Position numbers and translations under genes: made by a program
Shown: one piece after another, positions 12,070-23,114 of the stretch
Numbering within the stretch: position 1 is the first letter of the stretch
Layout of the letters: every line of letters starts with the position of its first letter
The notes under the pieces: model-generated
What the model was told of the DNA's origin: nothing
Databases searched by the model: none
What the model saw: the letters and a program-made list of their open reading frames with translations, nothing else
NCBI GenBank assembly: GCA_036873755.1
Contig: JAVTVY010025309.1
Location: 52,375 to 116,374, forward strand
Origin: Hanleya hanleyi
Lineage: Eukaryota; Mollusca; Polyplacophora; Lepidopleurida; Hanleyidae
Reading direction: 5' to 3'
DNA length: 64,000 nucleotides

Positions 12070-12134
12070 TGTGGAATTCAGTATAAATTCAGTAAAGAAC
12101 ACTAGGCCGATGATACTGGATAAAAATCAGATGT

Positions 12135-12745
12135 AACCCAATAAACGCTCGGTTTCGATGTTTACCGCCTTTTTCTCAGATTACAGCTCAACGAGACTTG
12201 GCCGCGCGTGCGCACTAGTATCGTGACCTTTCTGATCACACGTGGTTTTGGCAGTTTTAGAGCAGTACAAGAAAGGGCAAATGAACGTTGATTTTAAATG
12301 AACAACTCCTCTTTTATAGTTGTATGACATGGAATTTATATGCGTGATTTCAAAATAACTGGATTACGAGGTAAATTGACTATGGTGAAATGGACGAGTC
12401 ACGTGGTCAGAAAGGTCAATCGCGTTGGAAATCTCGTTCTCTCAACGAGACTGAAAATGGCGGCAACTTGACGAGTTTGATGACAAAATTAGAGTTTGGA
12501 AGGAGATTTCGTCTAACGGAATGAGTCATTAGTTGATTATCAAAGTTTGGAAATGCCAAATCATATATTTATTCGATAAAATGCTTTTTGTGCCTTCGTC
12601 TCAATTCCCCCACGCCGTGTGCAATTAAAGATCTCGAGCGACTGACGTCTTATTTATTTTTTTCCTTTTCGGTCTGTATTAGTGATTCGGGCTAAAGGGG
12701 GCAGCAACAATAACCAAAAATAAAAAAAATAGATTCCTTAGCCGA
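12135..12745. other. Unassigned insertion between Gypsy integrase and LTR remnant
   Basis: The integrase frame breaks off just after a D-Y-Y-S-K-W motif (near 12760), and LTR similarity ends at 12134. The sequence between matches neither. It contains paired motifs (AACGAGACT at about 12192 and 12448; AATGGCGGCAAC), T-runs near the integrase junction, and no gene-like frame. Confidence 0.4.
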
Positions 12746-12755
12746 TGTTTTCGGA

Positions 12756-13208
12756 CTATTCAAGCCACTTGCTATAATAGTCAATGATCGTGATGGCAAA
12801 CCTTGGCTCATGTGACGCATAGGGTCCAACTATACCTAAGCCAAGTTTAGACCACTGAGTTTGAACTGAAACTGGTTGTAGGGGACGGCAAGCGGTTTTG
12901 TCATTCATTTGACAGACATAGCGGTCGCGTGTGGTGTGGTGAACTTCAACGTCCATTTTTGGCCACCAAAACAACTGTCTAAGTCGCTGTTTTGTACGCA
13001 CATCACCTTAGTGTTCTACATGGGCTAAACCAATCAACCTGGCGGTGAGAGATTTGGATTTACATGGCCAACCATCTGACATATATTGTTTCACCAGCCG
13101 ATACGCCTCGTCTGTGTTTATAGCTTCTCTCAACTCTTGGGTGGAAAGAGAAGCGTCGTCCAACAAGATGTGACAGACGCGTTCAACATCGCTTTCCACC
13201 CTTGACAC
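12756..13208 (-). pseudogene. Gypsy integrase N-terminal (zinc) region, degraded
   Basis: Two adjoining - strand frames (13208-13008 and 13001-12756) give an H-x-x-x-H pair (AHVEH), then after a stop the typical LFWWPKMDVEVHH and C-Q-M motif, then GPYASHEP and IDYYSKWLE. That order is the HHCC zinc module leading into the start of the integrase core (established family knowledge). The first cysteine of the CC pair reads R here. The D,D-35-E core is absent. Confidence 0.75.
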
Positions 13209-13232
13209 ATCATCAGCTGACTTATCAGCGGG

Positions 13233-14424
13233 TTATCGAGATAACGCGTCGAGAACCGTGTTTTGTGATCCAGGTTCATACTGGACCGTGTAATCATAAT
13301 ACAACAAACGTGCGCCCCAACGAGCAATGCGCATAGGCCTATGACCTTTTCCAGATGTAGAGAGCAGTGTCATCAGAGCCTGGTGATCTGTTCGTAAAAT
13401 AAACTTTCTTCCCCAGAGATAAGCATGCCATCGTTCAATCGAAGAGAGGCAACTTAATGCTTCCCTTTTGCTAGTACTGTAACGCTTTTCACAACCCGTC
13501 AGTTTTCTATAAGCACAAGCAACCATAACGTCATCACCCTGGCAATTAATTTGACTCACTACTGCGCCTATACCGTAGCCGGACGCGTCAGTTGTCACAA
13601 TCGTTTGGAGTTTGGGGTCAAACAAAGCCAAGGCAGGCCTGTGAAGAATAGCTTGTTTGACAGCCAGGAATGCTGTGTTAGCTTCAGCCGTCCATCTAAA
13701 TGGAACTTTAGTTTGCGTATCTCTAATCGATTGTACTAAATCAGAGAACTGATGGACAAACTTGGCGTAATATGCAGCCATACCAATGAATGAACTGACC
13801 TGATCGGGGCTTTCTGGGGGGGGGGGGGGCTTGCAGCAGCAATGCCTTGTACGAGTTCGGGGTTGGGACGTATACCGTCACTACCAAGCACGTGTCCAAT
13901 TACTTGTATTCTCGGAACACCGAACTCGCATTTAGTATTCAGTTTGATGCCTTTGTCAGACAAACGACGGAGAACACGTCTCAAATTTTCATCGTGCTCT
14001 GGCTTCGTCTTTCCGGCAACGAATACGTCATCGAAGTAACAAATCACGCCTGGAAGGTCACCAAGTACAGAATGCACCAGACACAGAGTCTTTGAAAACA
14101 TGCGGGGGGCGGGCGGAAGCTAGACCAAAACAAACGCGTTTATACCTGTAAGTTCCTGCGATACTTATGAAGGTCGTGAGGTCACGGCTGTCTTCCGTAA
14201 GCTCAAGCTGATGATACGCAGCTTTGACATCGAGTTTTGAAAACACAGTGGAACCGCGCAGCTCACAAAGTAACTCATCAGTGTTGGAAACCGGGTATTT
14301 TTCGACAACAATCGAGTCATTAACCTTTCGAAGGTCGACACAAACGCGGATACTGGAAAAAAATTCCCCGTGCTTCTACTATGGGTGAGACCCATTCAGA
14401 AGCTTCCACTCGTTCTATTACATC
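13233..14424 (-). pseudogene. Gypsy reverse transcriptase and RNase H, degraded
   Basis: On the - strand, RT runs from the junction at 14424 (NDVIERVEASEWVSP) through FSKLDVKAAYHQLEL and the catalytic YFDDVFVAG (near 14030). It continues to GHVLGSDGIRPNP, then RNase H with TTDASGYGIGAV, KREALSCL and RTDHQALM, ending in the DALSR spacer. Several frameshifts split it (around 14350, 14250, 14100 and at the G-run 13815-13830). The catalytic residues are mostly still visible but the frame is broken. Confidence 0.85.
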
Positions 14425-14439
14425 ATTATCTTGGAGACG
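14425..14439. repeat. Target-site duplication of LINE insertion (left)
   Basis: ATTATCTTGGAGACG here is repeated exactly at 24431-24445, directly after the LINE poly(A). Removing the intervening DNA restores the Gypsy RT reading, which establishes the insertion boundary. Confidence 0.92.
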
Positions 14440-15125
14440 CTAGAGAGAGGGTCTTAGAATTAAAAGAATATTATGATTTGGTAGATCCATGGCGGGAATT
14501 TAACCCGGAAGTAAAACGATACACTTGGCGACAGCCGACCCCACTCAAACAATCGCGTCTCGATTTCTTTTTGACATCTCGTAATTTGCTGCACGGAGTG
14601 AAATGTTCTAACATTCACCCCAGTTATAGATCAGATCATTCACTCATCACTTTAACATTGTCGTTTAAAAATTATAAAACAGGCAAAGGGTTTTGAAAGT
14701 TCAACAACTCACTGATAAAAGATAAAGACTATGTAGAGATTGATAAAGGCACTATTAAAGATACAATAGAACAATATACTAGAACTGACAAAACAAGCTC
14801 AGCAGAAGCATCGGAGTTCACTATTAATGATCAGTTGTTATTTGAAATGATATTACTGAGTATAAGAGGCAAGTCTATATCATACTCATCCTACAGGAAA
14901 AGGGAACTAAAGAAAGAAGAAACAAACTTGAAATATGAATTAGTGAAGATGGAAACTAAATTAGACGAACTGATTGACTACGATGAGAAACGGAGCGTCC
15001 TGAATGACATAGACGAAACTAAAGCAAAATTGAAATCCATTTTCAAGACTAAAGTAGAGGGAATTATGACAAGGGCGAAAGCCAGGTGGTCAGAAAAGGG
15101 TGAAATACCATCAAAATATTTTTAG
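14440..15125 (+). pseudogene. LINE endonuclease C-terminus and linker
   Basis: The frame gives RYTWRQPTPLKQSRLDFFL, then a conserved RSDHSLI, which are the last two blocks of apurinic-type LINE endonucleases (SRLDFFL and SDH). After a stop near 14694 a lysine- and glutamate-rich linker follows (14835-15125, coiled-coil-like), ending WSEKGEIPSKYF, typical of the stretch just before the RT domain. The N-terminal endonuclease is missing through 5' truncation. Confidence 0.75.
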
Positions 15126-15225
15126 AACACAGAAATTACTTGAATAAGGCAATAATAAGAATCGAAAACTCAAAACATGAAGTTTTAACAGGCCATTAGA
15201 GGAAACAAAATATTTTTACAAAAAA

Positions 15226-16200
15226 TTGTACACTAAGAAAGACACGAGTTCGGTAGATTTGGACGATTTGTTAGGCGATACTGTTCCGAAACTTAATCCT
15301 ATTCAGACAGAATCTATGGAAGGGGATATGAAAAATGACAAAAGTCACGGACCAGATGGTTACACAGCTGAGTTTTTCAAATTTTTCTGGATTGATATCA
15401 GTCGGTATTTCATAAAGTCGCTGAACTTCGCATACTATGATGGTGCACTGTCTGTAACGCAACGACGAGGAATTATAACCTGTCTCCGTAAAGAAGGAAA
15501 ACCAAAACATCTACTGAAAAATTGGCGGCCTATATCACTCCTGAATATCACCTATAAAATTGCATCCGCGGCTATTGCACGAAGAATAAAAACAAGTTTA
15601 CCATATACAATACACGAAGATCAAAAAGGTTTCATGGCTGGTAGATTTATTGGGGAAAATACAAGGCTGGTATATGATATAATGCAATATACGGAGGATC
15701 ATCATATACCGGGATTATTAATGTTAATAGATTTCGAGAAAGCTTTTGACTCGGTGGATTGGTCGTTTATACAAAAATCATTGGATTTTTTCCAATTTGG
15801 CCCTTCTATACAAAAATGAATAAATATATTCTAAAAAATGCCCAGACATGTGTTTTAGTCAATGGTTATGCTTCCCAATTTCTTTATATATCACGCGGCT
15901 GTCGCCAAGGGGATCCATTATCACCATACATTTTTCTTATATGCGCCGAAATTTTAGCTGCAATGCTTAGAGGTAATAAAAATATTCGAGGTATCATGAT
16001 CGGAGATGAGGAATTCCTTTTGTCACGATACCTCGACGATACTACAATTTATTTAGATGGTTCTATCAAAAGTCTAAATTATTGCCTTGAAACATTAGAA
16101 CATTTTGCAAATTTTTCAGGTTTAAAAATGAATGTAGACAAAACAAAAGTTATTCGAATAGGTTTAAACAAAACATCTAGCACAACACTGAAAACAAAAT
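15226..16200 (+). pseudogene. LINE reverse transcriptase (fingers/palm)
   Basis: Frame 15226-15819 contains KSHGPDGYTAEFFK, the LKNWRPISLLN block, QKGFMAGRFIGEN and LIDFEKAFDSVDW. A one-base frameshift near 15780 leads into frame 15759 onward with GCRQGDPLSPYIFLICAE and the catalytic box SRYLDDTTIYLDG (YLDD in place of the usual YADD/FADD), then SGLKMNVDKTK. Block order and spacing are those of an L1/Tx1-like RT. Coding similarity stops at 16200, where the minisatellite begins. Confidence 0.85.
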
Positions 16201-16675
16201 GGCATTTGGACTCTCGACTTCTCGATTTCTCGTTTTGGCGACTTGTCGATTTCTCGTTTTGGCGACTTGTCGATTTCTCGTTTTGGCGACTTGTCGATTT
16301 CTCGAGTTCTCCACTTCTCGTGTTCCCGACTTCTCGACTTCTCGCGTTCTCGACTTCTCGTGTTCTCGACATCTCGACTTCTCGCTTTCTCGACTTCTCG
16401 CGTTCTCGACTACTCGACTTCTCGCGTTCTCGACTTATCGCCTTCTCGCGTTCTCAACTTCTCGACTTCTCGCGTTCTCGACTTCTCGGTTTCTCGTTAT
16501 GGCGACTTGTCGAGTTCTCGCATTCTCGATTTCTCGTTTTGTCTACTTCTCGTTTTGGCGACTTCTCGACTTCTCGTTTTGGCGAGTTCTCGTCTCGACT
16601 TCTCGTCTCGATTTTTCGACTTCTCGCCTCGATTTCTCGACTTCTCGACTTGTCGAGTTCTCGAGTTATCGCGTT
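16200..16675. repeat. TTCTCGACT minisatellite inside LINE ORF
   Basis: About 475 bp are built from a 9-bp-type word (TTCTCGACT, with variants TTCTCGCG, TTCTCGTTTTGGCGACT and TTCTCGTCTCGA). It replaces the stretch between the RT palm and thumb. All three + frames stay open through it (for example repeats of SRLLDFS and RLLVFST), because the unit has no stop codon in any frame. The LINE sequence resumes by about 16720. Confidence 0.9.
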
Positions 16676-16727
16676 AAATTGGGGCCGAAAAGAGTAGAAC
16701 TAGCATGGCCACATCCGGCTTCCATAA

Positions 16728-17306
16728 TTGAAAGATGTTTATGCGGCCATGAAAGTATGGTCTAAACGTGGTCTAACTCCGCTAGGTAGAGTTGTTATCC
16801 TAAAAAATCTGCTGCTGTCAAAACTAAATCACATCTTCTCATCTCTCCCTAATCCACCAGAAACTATGATACAGGAATTTCATAAAAAGTGCTTTGAGTT
16901 TGTGTGCAATTCAAAACCAGACAAAATTTCCAGGAAAACGTCAATTAAAACTATGGAGGAAGGAGATCTTAACATTCCGGTCATCAAGTTTGTCATTCAG
17001 GCCCAAAAAATATCATGGATGAGGAGATTACAGGTAAATAACCCTAAATGGGGAAAAGTATTGAAAATGTATATGCCAAGAACCCTGAATCCAGTGGAAG
17101 TAGGATCTGCCTTTTTACGGAAATATGTTATATCTACTATTGAAAATCAATTCTGGAAAGTCGTTCTTGTTGCATGGGCCGACTTTCAAGTGGAAGTAGT
17201 TTATAAGGAGAGTGAAATCTTTCCCAGCGAAAAAATATGGTATAATGAGAACTTCGCCTTAAATAACCAACCTTTTTGTGTACGCTACAAGATCGGTCAG
17301 AGATGA
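16728..17306 (+). pseudogene. LINE RT thumb / connection region
   Basis: The frame gives VWSKRGLTPLGRVVILKNLL, SKLNHIFSSLPNPP, then CFEFVCNSKPDKI and SWMRRLQVNNPKWG. This is the W-x-x-R-x-LT-x-x-GR-x-x-x-K block followed by the usual tryptophan-rich tail of Tx1/L1-like ORF2. It breaks off at YKIGQR (about 17304) where foreign sequence starts. It resumes at 23115 with IYLPHWNESGVRFVNDLL. Confidence 0.75.
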
Positions 17307-17639
17307 AGCTCAGTTTGCTAACTAATACAAAAACAAACACAGAAGTTTGTGATAAGGTCATTTATTATAAATGACAGAGCAGGTCAAACAAATAATGACC
17401 GACAAGTAATGGGGGCATATACCAATGAAATAATCCAATAAAGTGTCGAGATCAAGACATGCCCCCAAAGAGAGAAATTTTGAATAAAGTTTGTACCCAG
17501 CAAAGGTGGGGGCAGAAAAAGGGCCACAAAGGATAACAGTGTGAAGCTGTTATCACGCCCCACCCGAAATCTCTGACCAATCTTTCACAGATAAAAGTGC
17601 TGCAGGTGAAAAAGGGGTATCCATAAGTAAACATACATG

Positions 17640-19160
17640 TTCAGGCGAAGAACCGGGAGCAGTCTTTGCTGGACTCCTGTGGAACAGAAATACATAAGAT
17701 AAAGCAATTACTAGCATGTACCAAGAGATAGAGCAAGTTGGTAAATTCTGATAGCCTATGAAAAAGAAGAGATGACATAATCATTGTGAAACATTACGAA
17801 CAAGAACATAGAATCAATATGACACCAATTAAGCCGTATTTCACACAATGAGTAGACATGTAAATCAGGCAATACTACCCTTCCATATCTACAATATGTA
17901 ACCATAGACATTCAAGCTATATAACATATGCAATATGTAGCATGAATTGGAGGTGTACAGTAAGGTAAGTGCCATGAGAACAGGCAGTGCTGACATCTCT
18001 TCTGTATTCAATATCCTTTTTTAAACCACCATCATGCAGACCTGATTATGACACACAGGTTAGCAAGAGCAGGCAATGCTGGACTCTTTGCAAGAAGAAT
18101 ATCACATGTGTGGGGAAAGACACATGGACATCTGGATGGGAGGTTATAAAACTGGACACTTATTTGTCAGATAAATTCTTAGAAAATATGAATTCTGATA
18201 ATGTCTCAAAGCACCCCAATTGTCTTACAACTGCTTCAACGACCCCATGTGACACAGCTGTCATTGACAATTACTGATATCTAACTAATTCTTTTCCTAT
18301 AACATAGTTTATATTCCTAAGTTACTGGAAATAATATTTTGGGGGGTTTTATTCCACTTTTATGAAATGTCGTACAAAATAGCATAAAATTCTATGTTCA
18401 TCAGAGGATAGATTTGTCATCCTGTCTACTCTTACTTTACTGAATAAATCTTTATCTTTTCTCCACAATACGTTGTAATAATCATATACTTTAACAAGAA
18501 AATCTAGGTAGCTGGAATTCCTTTTTAGTCCATGCAGCACACAAACCGAAGTCACGTGTGATCTCGTTAAATGTAATGCAAAGAAAATAACTAACTTTGC
18601 AGCTGTATGTTAAACTACTACATTTGTATTGATCATACACAATTGATGTTGGAATTTTGATCAGTTATATTGTGATTCTTTTGACTTTCAAATACGACTA
18701 TACACATTTGTGCATGATATGCTTATTTGGGATTTTGTTATGTGTGGTACATGTACCACTGCACCTTGGAGATTAAGAGTTGGATTGTTGAACTCTTTTC
18801 TGTGTTGACATGTACATTTGTCTTCGAAAGAAGATATAAACTACACCAATTGATAATGAGGACAGTAGATTCAACATACAATGTACAGAGCAAATCCTCT
18901 CAAGAACTGGTATTAGTTTGGGTTGTCATATTTGTTATTTGCATTTTGATTCTTTGTGTGCAATACATGTATGTGCTTGCATAGGCCTACATAAGTTCTT
19001 CATGTGTTTATTGATCTGCATATACATCACATTGAAGTGTTTCTTTTGAATTGGTCTTAGTGATTGAGTCCTGTCAGGCATTTAAAATACTACACATAAT
19101 GTGTACCACACCATGATACTGCAGTGATGGGGTGATACGGTAATAATAAACATAAAATGA
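17640..19160. other. Unassigned DNA within the insertion
   Basis: AT-rich, with scattered ACATGTA words. The + frames at 17987-18277 (96 codons) and 18727-18984 (85 codons) have no recognisable motif, no codon bias and no clear splice sites. Nothing else is supported. Confidence 0.4.
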
Positions 19161-19164
19161 TAAA

Positions 19165-19745
19165 AAAAGCTGTGTATTCTATCCAAGCACATTTAGAATT
19201 ATCATACAGCATTGTTCAGTATTACTAGTGTTGCATATTCTGTATTGAATAAAGGTTTGTGTCCAAGATTAGATTCGGACAAACTGTAACCTGAGTCACG
19301 GTAACCTGAATCACGCTGTCTTCTATAAATTATCTTCCTGTTGCTATTATTTTTCAAGTTCAATATTGCACAGATATTTTGCAATGGATGTACTTTGTTT
19401 AATCAATGATTGATGAACTCTCTCACATAATTAATTTGAAGAGAAATCTCATTTGAACTATAATGGTCTGGAAGTCATGAATAAACATGATAAAAAGCTG
19501 CATATTCTACCCAAGTACATTTAGAATTATGATATAGTATTGTTCATTTATTGTTAGTGTTGCACAATTCTGTTCTGAGTAAAGTTTTGCATCAACGTTC
19601 AGCCACGGACAAACTGTAACCCGAGTCACAGTACTAGTAACCTGAGTCACGCTATCTTCTTTGATTATCTCCCTATCAACTATTATATATCAAGTTCAAT
19701 ATTGCACATATATTTTGCTATGTACTTTGTTTAATGAAAGTTGGA
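19165..19745. repeat. Tandem duplication of about 330 bp
   Basis: The segment 19165-19400 is repeated in direct orientation at about 19490-19740. It shares ATAAACATGATAAAAAGCTG-type starts, CATTTAGAATTAT, GTAACCTGAGTCACG and TCAAGTTCAATATTGCACA. Divergence is moderate. Both copies carry the TGAGTCACG motif (an AP-1-type word). It lies just 3' of the recombinase relic on that gene's strand. Confidence 0.65.
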
Positions 19746-19828
19746 TAAATTCTCACATAATTATTTTGTCATGCTCTTGCTTTTGTACATCAGCAAGGCA
19801 GTCAACTGGTTGTGTAATTGGTTAGGTC

Positions 19829-20530
19829 CTACCCTGAAGTAAATAACTGAAGGATGGGGGTTATTACATGCCATTTATATGAAAATCTGAGCAAAATGAA
19901 TTTGCTTTGGGGGCTCTGAATGTAACCCGAGTCACGCTGGAATTGCCCTGGACATATCGTTGAGTCCCGATACAGTGGAATACTTATGGTCATGGGGTGC
20001 ATGTCACTGTGTTTGAAATGTTTCAGAATGAATGTTAGGCCGATAACATCAGTGGAATTAACCTGAAAGTCAAGGTCTTTAACCTGCAGGACATGTTCGA
20101 TTTTGTTAGTTTGAGATACCGTGAATTCCCCAACCCGGAGGAAAGCATGAAAGGCAATCAAAAACGTGGCATTGCACATGGATTTTTGAAAATATGCAGG
20201 CAAAACCTTATCCACTGAATTCACCAGGTTTTTAAGAATTGCAAAGTAATAGGCATCCGAATATCCTGTGTAGATTTAAGATTTTTAACACCCTTCAGAA
20301 CTTCACAGAGGAGAAAGTTATTGGTGACATCCCCCAAACCCTCTAGTTTGTGGACTAAATTAAAATTAAAAGGAATGCAACATAATTTGCCAGCACTAGT
20401 GAAGTGGCTGGGAAAACCTGGGTAATTATTTTTGTGGAGGGATAAGAAATGGATAAGTATACAGTATGCGGCGGTATTAAAGGATTGTGCTGTTAGAAAT
20501 CGAAGAACAAAGCAAATGTGTTACTATAGA
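19829..20530 (-). pseudogene. Tyrosine recombinase (Crypton/DIRS-type) relic
   Basis: Reading the - strand, 20530-20230 gives AAYCILIHFLSLHKNNYPGF, then LCEVLKGVKNLKSTQDIRMP. After a frameshift near 20240, the frame 20224-19829 gives SVDKVLPAYFQKSMCNATF, FHAFLRVGEFTVSQ and LTFILKHFKHSD. The FLRVGEF block carries the first catalytic arginine of tyrosine recombinases, and the preceding D-x-R-x-P segment is the usual linker in eukaryotic members. The C-terminal H-x-x-R and catalytic Tyr are not recognisable before the stop at 19829. It is therefore a truncated, frameshifted relic; Crypton versus other families is undecided. Confidence 0.65.
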
Positions 20531-20660
20531 TTGTAAATCTGTGCAGGAATTTCCACTGGATTGTTGGACAGTCAAGGTGCTAGAGATTTTGCCTCCTGCA
20601 TGGTTGACATGTGTAGATTACAAGCGTCTAGTCCGTCATTCATAATCCAGCCGTCGTCCA

Positions 20661-21023
20661 TTAGAGAATATCCGCGTCCATAATCCAAAGACCTATTCCA
20701 TTTCCATATAACAGTATTAGCACCAAATTCAAAAAGACAAAGGTATACATAAACATAGGCTTGTTTCCTGCAAGAGAGAAGCGGTCAACAATTTTCAATG
20801 ATGCCGGCAAGACATCAGTGGGATTGGCCTCCTTCCTGGCATCTAGGATTTTCATACCTTCCAAGGCCACCTCCAATGCAGAAGGACATCTGTGAGGAGC
20901 ATCTGTGACATTGCCTCTTGCCTTTTTGGATGCAGGGGCACTAGGCAGTGAAGAAGTCCTTAGGCGTTGTGGGACAAACCGCTTATGAGATCGTCTTGGC
21001 ATCATGAGCAGCTGGAATAACAA
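20661..21023 (-). pseudogene. Possible N-terminal exon of the recombinase element
   Basis: The open - strand frame starts near MPRRSHKRFVPQRL and runs through a basic, serine/proline-rich head (PASKKARG) into ALEVALEGMKILD and DVLPASLKIVDRFSL. The second half lies in the repeat also seen at 7795-7990. Position and strand fit an N-terminal part of the recombinase ORF, since long disordered basic heads are usual there. That link is inference; no domain is visible. Confidence 0.4.
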
Positions 21024-21104
21024 AATTGCAAACGGAGGAGAGCAAACTACTTGTATACATAATTGTTAAAAACATGACACACTTTGACATGTAAATTCAG
21101 CGAA

Positions 21105-22140
21105 ACATATGGCACACCACCATATGTGGATGATTAAAAGCATGTGACACACCTCCGCATGTAAATAAATGCAACATATGGCACACTCTCCATATGTGCA
21201 TCAACAAAAACATATGGCACACTGTCCATATGTAAATACAAACACATCATATGGCACACTGTCCATATGTAATACAATCACATCATATGGCACACTGTCC
21301 ATATGTAAATACAATCACATCATATGGCACACTCTCCATATACAATCACATGGCACACTCTCCATATGTAAATACAATCACATCATATGGCACACTCTCC
21401 ATATGTAAACACAATCACATCATATGGCACACTGTCCATATGTAAATACAATCACATCATATGGCACACTCTCCATATGTAAATACAATCACATCATATG
21501 GCACACTGTCCATATGTAAATACGATCACATCATATGGCACACTCTCCATATGTAAATACAATCACATCATATGGCACACTCTCCATATGTAAATACAAT
21601 CACATCATATGGCACACTCTCCATATGTAAATACAATCACATCATATGGCACACTTCCATATGTAAAACAAAAACATCATATGGCACACTTCCATATGTA
21701 AATACAATCACATCATATGGCACACTCTCCATATGTAAATACAATCACATCATATGGCACACTCTCCATATGTAAATACAATCACATCATATGGCACACT
21801 CTCCATATGTAAATACAATCACATCATATGGCACACTTCCATATGTAAAACAAAAACATCATATGGCACACTTCCATATGTAAATACAAACACATCATAT
21901 GGCACACTCTCCATATGTAAATACAATCACATCATATGGCACACTCTCCATATGTAAATACAATCACATCATATGGCACACTCTCCATATGTAAATACAA
22001 TCACATCATATGGCACACTCTCCATATGTAAATACAATCACAACATATGGCACACTCTCCATATGTGCATCAATAAAAACATTTGGCACATTCCCATGTC
22101 AAACAAAATATATGGCACTCTTCCATATGTAATACCATCA
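21105..22140. repeat. 37-bp tandem array of CATATGG...CCATATG hairpins
   Basis: About 26 units have the form CATATGGCACACTCTCCATATG plus a short spacer (TAAATACAATCACAT). Each unit is an inverted repeat with a 7-bp stem (CATATGG / CCATATG) and a loop of about 8 bases. A higher-order period of about 182 bp is visible: 21572-21753 is repeated almost exactly at 21754-21935, including the variant spacer AAAACAAAAAC. Edge units (21060-21175 and 22070-22260) are more diverged. Open frames over it (MAHSPYVNTITSYG-type) are repeat artefacts. Confidence 0.92.
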
Positions 22141-22199
22141 AGAGATGACACACTTGTCATGTGTAATAAGGAAACACCTATTGTGGACTTCCACAGTGA

Positions 22200-23040
22200 G
22201 TGAATTATAATTAATCAAGGCAATTAAAATGTATGGCACTCCAACATGTAAAACACATAGGACTAAATGAAAACTATGTCATGTAACTCATGATTAGGAA
22301 AATACATGTACACCCTTCCTCTTGAAATTCCCAATGGCGACTATTTTTGCATTTCAACTGTCTGAACATGATTAAGATGGACCCCCGTCTGAAGGCAAGC
22401 AGGAACTCATTGTGTCTTTCCAGAAACCCCTATGATGCCATAAAGCTAGTTGAGTCGAGCCCAAGGTGTTTGGCGTATCATCTGTTCAAGCTCGCGATCA
22501 ACGACGTTGTTGTTGTAATTGGAAGGCAGATTTCAGGAGAAACGGGGTATTAAATAATTGACCAATAAGGTCGTGAGCATACTGTGTATTAGAAAATGAG
22601 TGAATAATAATAGGTCGGTTGCAAGGTTTTGTGCATTAGTTGAATGAAAACCGCCCCTGGGTTGTACGAAGAAAAGTACGGCGAGTTTGCTCGCCTGCCG
22701 GGTCGAAGCGTAGCCCCATCAGGCAGGCCGTGAAACTGGACTTGAATGTTCGTGCCATAAAAAACCCTCGGTGCGAGGATGAAAATTTCTCAAGCCGACT
22801 AACGAAGCTGGAGTGACCCATTACCAACACATGTGATACCATAATGACGTGAGAAAATGATATATACAAACTGTTTTTCCAGTACCAAGAATGGTGAATA
22901 TTCTTTGCATCTTGTCAGTATGGCATCCAGCATCTAAAAGGCTGAATAGCTGATGCAATCGATTGTTGCTATGGGTACCTCGTGCAAGGGTGTCTAGGTG
23001 CACCGGAAGAAGGTTAGGGGCAGATAACTCAATTATGAGA
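22200..23040. other. Unassigned DNA at right of the insertion
   Basis: The stretch contains a + frame at 22347-22553 (68 codons, no recognised domain) and a GC-richer patch at 22670-22770 with an imperfect inverted pair around CGCCTGCCGGGTC / CAGGCAGGC. Nothing else is recognised. Confidence 0.35.
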
Positions 23041-23114
23041 GAGAGAGAGAATTAAGGTTTAATATCGCAACTCAATTATAATTGTACATACACAAATAAT
23101 ATTATTTGACAATA

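Larger units (their letters stand above)
17305..23114. mobile_element. About 5.8-kb insertion in the LINE, with tyrosine-recombinase relic
   Basis: The LINE frame is interrupted here; its two halves join cleanly at ...KIGQ / IFIYLPHW. The insert holds, left to right: a G-rich segment with GGGGGCAT words (17400-17640), unassigned AT-rich DNA, a duplicated 300-bp segment, a degraded tyrosine recombinase on the - strand (19829-20530), a possible N-terminal exon (20661-21023), the CATATGG hairpin array (21105-22140), more unassigned DNA and a GA microsatellite (23037-23051). I could not find a convincing target-site duplication, so the exact ends are approximate. It may be one Crypton-like element or several insertions. 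Confidence 0.55.

Noticed and set aside
12070..12134. Complete left LTR
   Set aside because: Only about 65 bp match the right LTR before similarity ends, so only its terminal part can be supported.
16200..16765. Leucine/arginine/serine-rich repeat protein (three overlapping frames)
   Set aside because: All frames arise from a stop-free 9-bp satellite inside a dead LINE.
21105..22140. CRISPR array
   Set aside because: The period is regular but the spacers are near-identical and the genome is eukaryotic. It is a satellite-like hairpin array.
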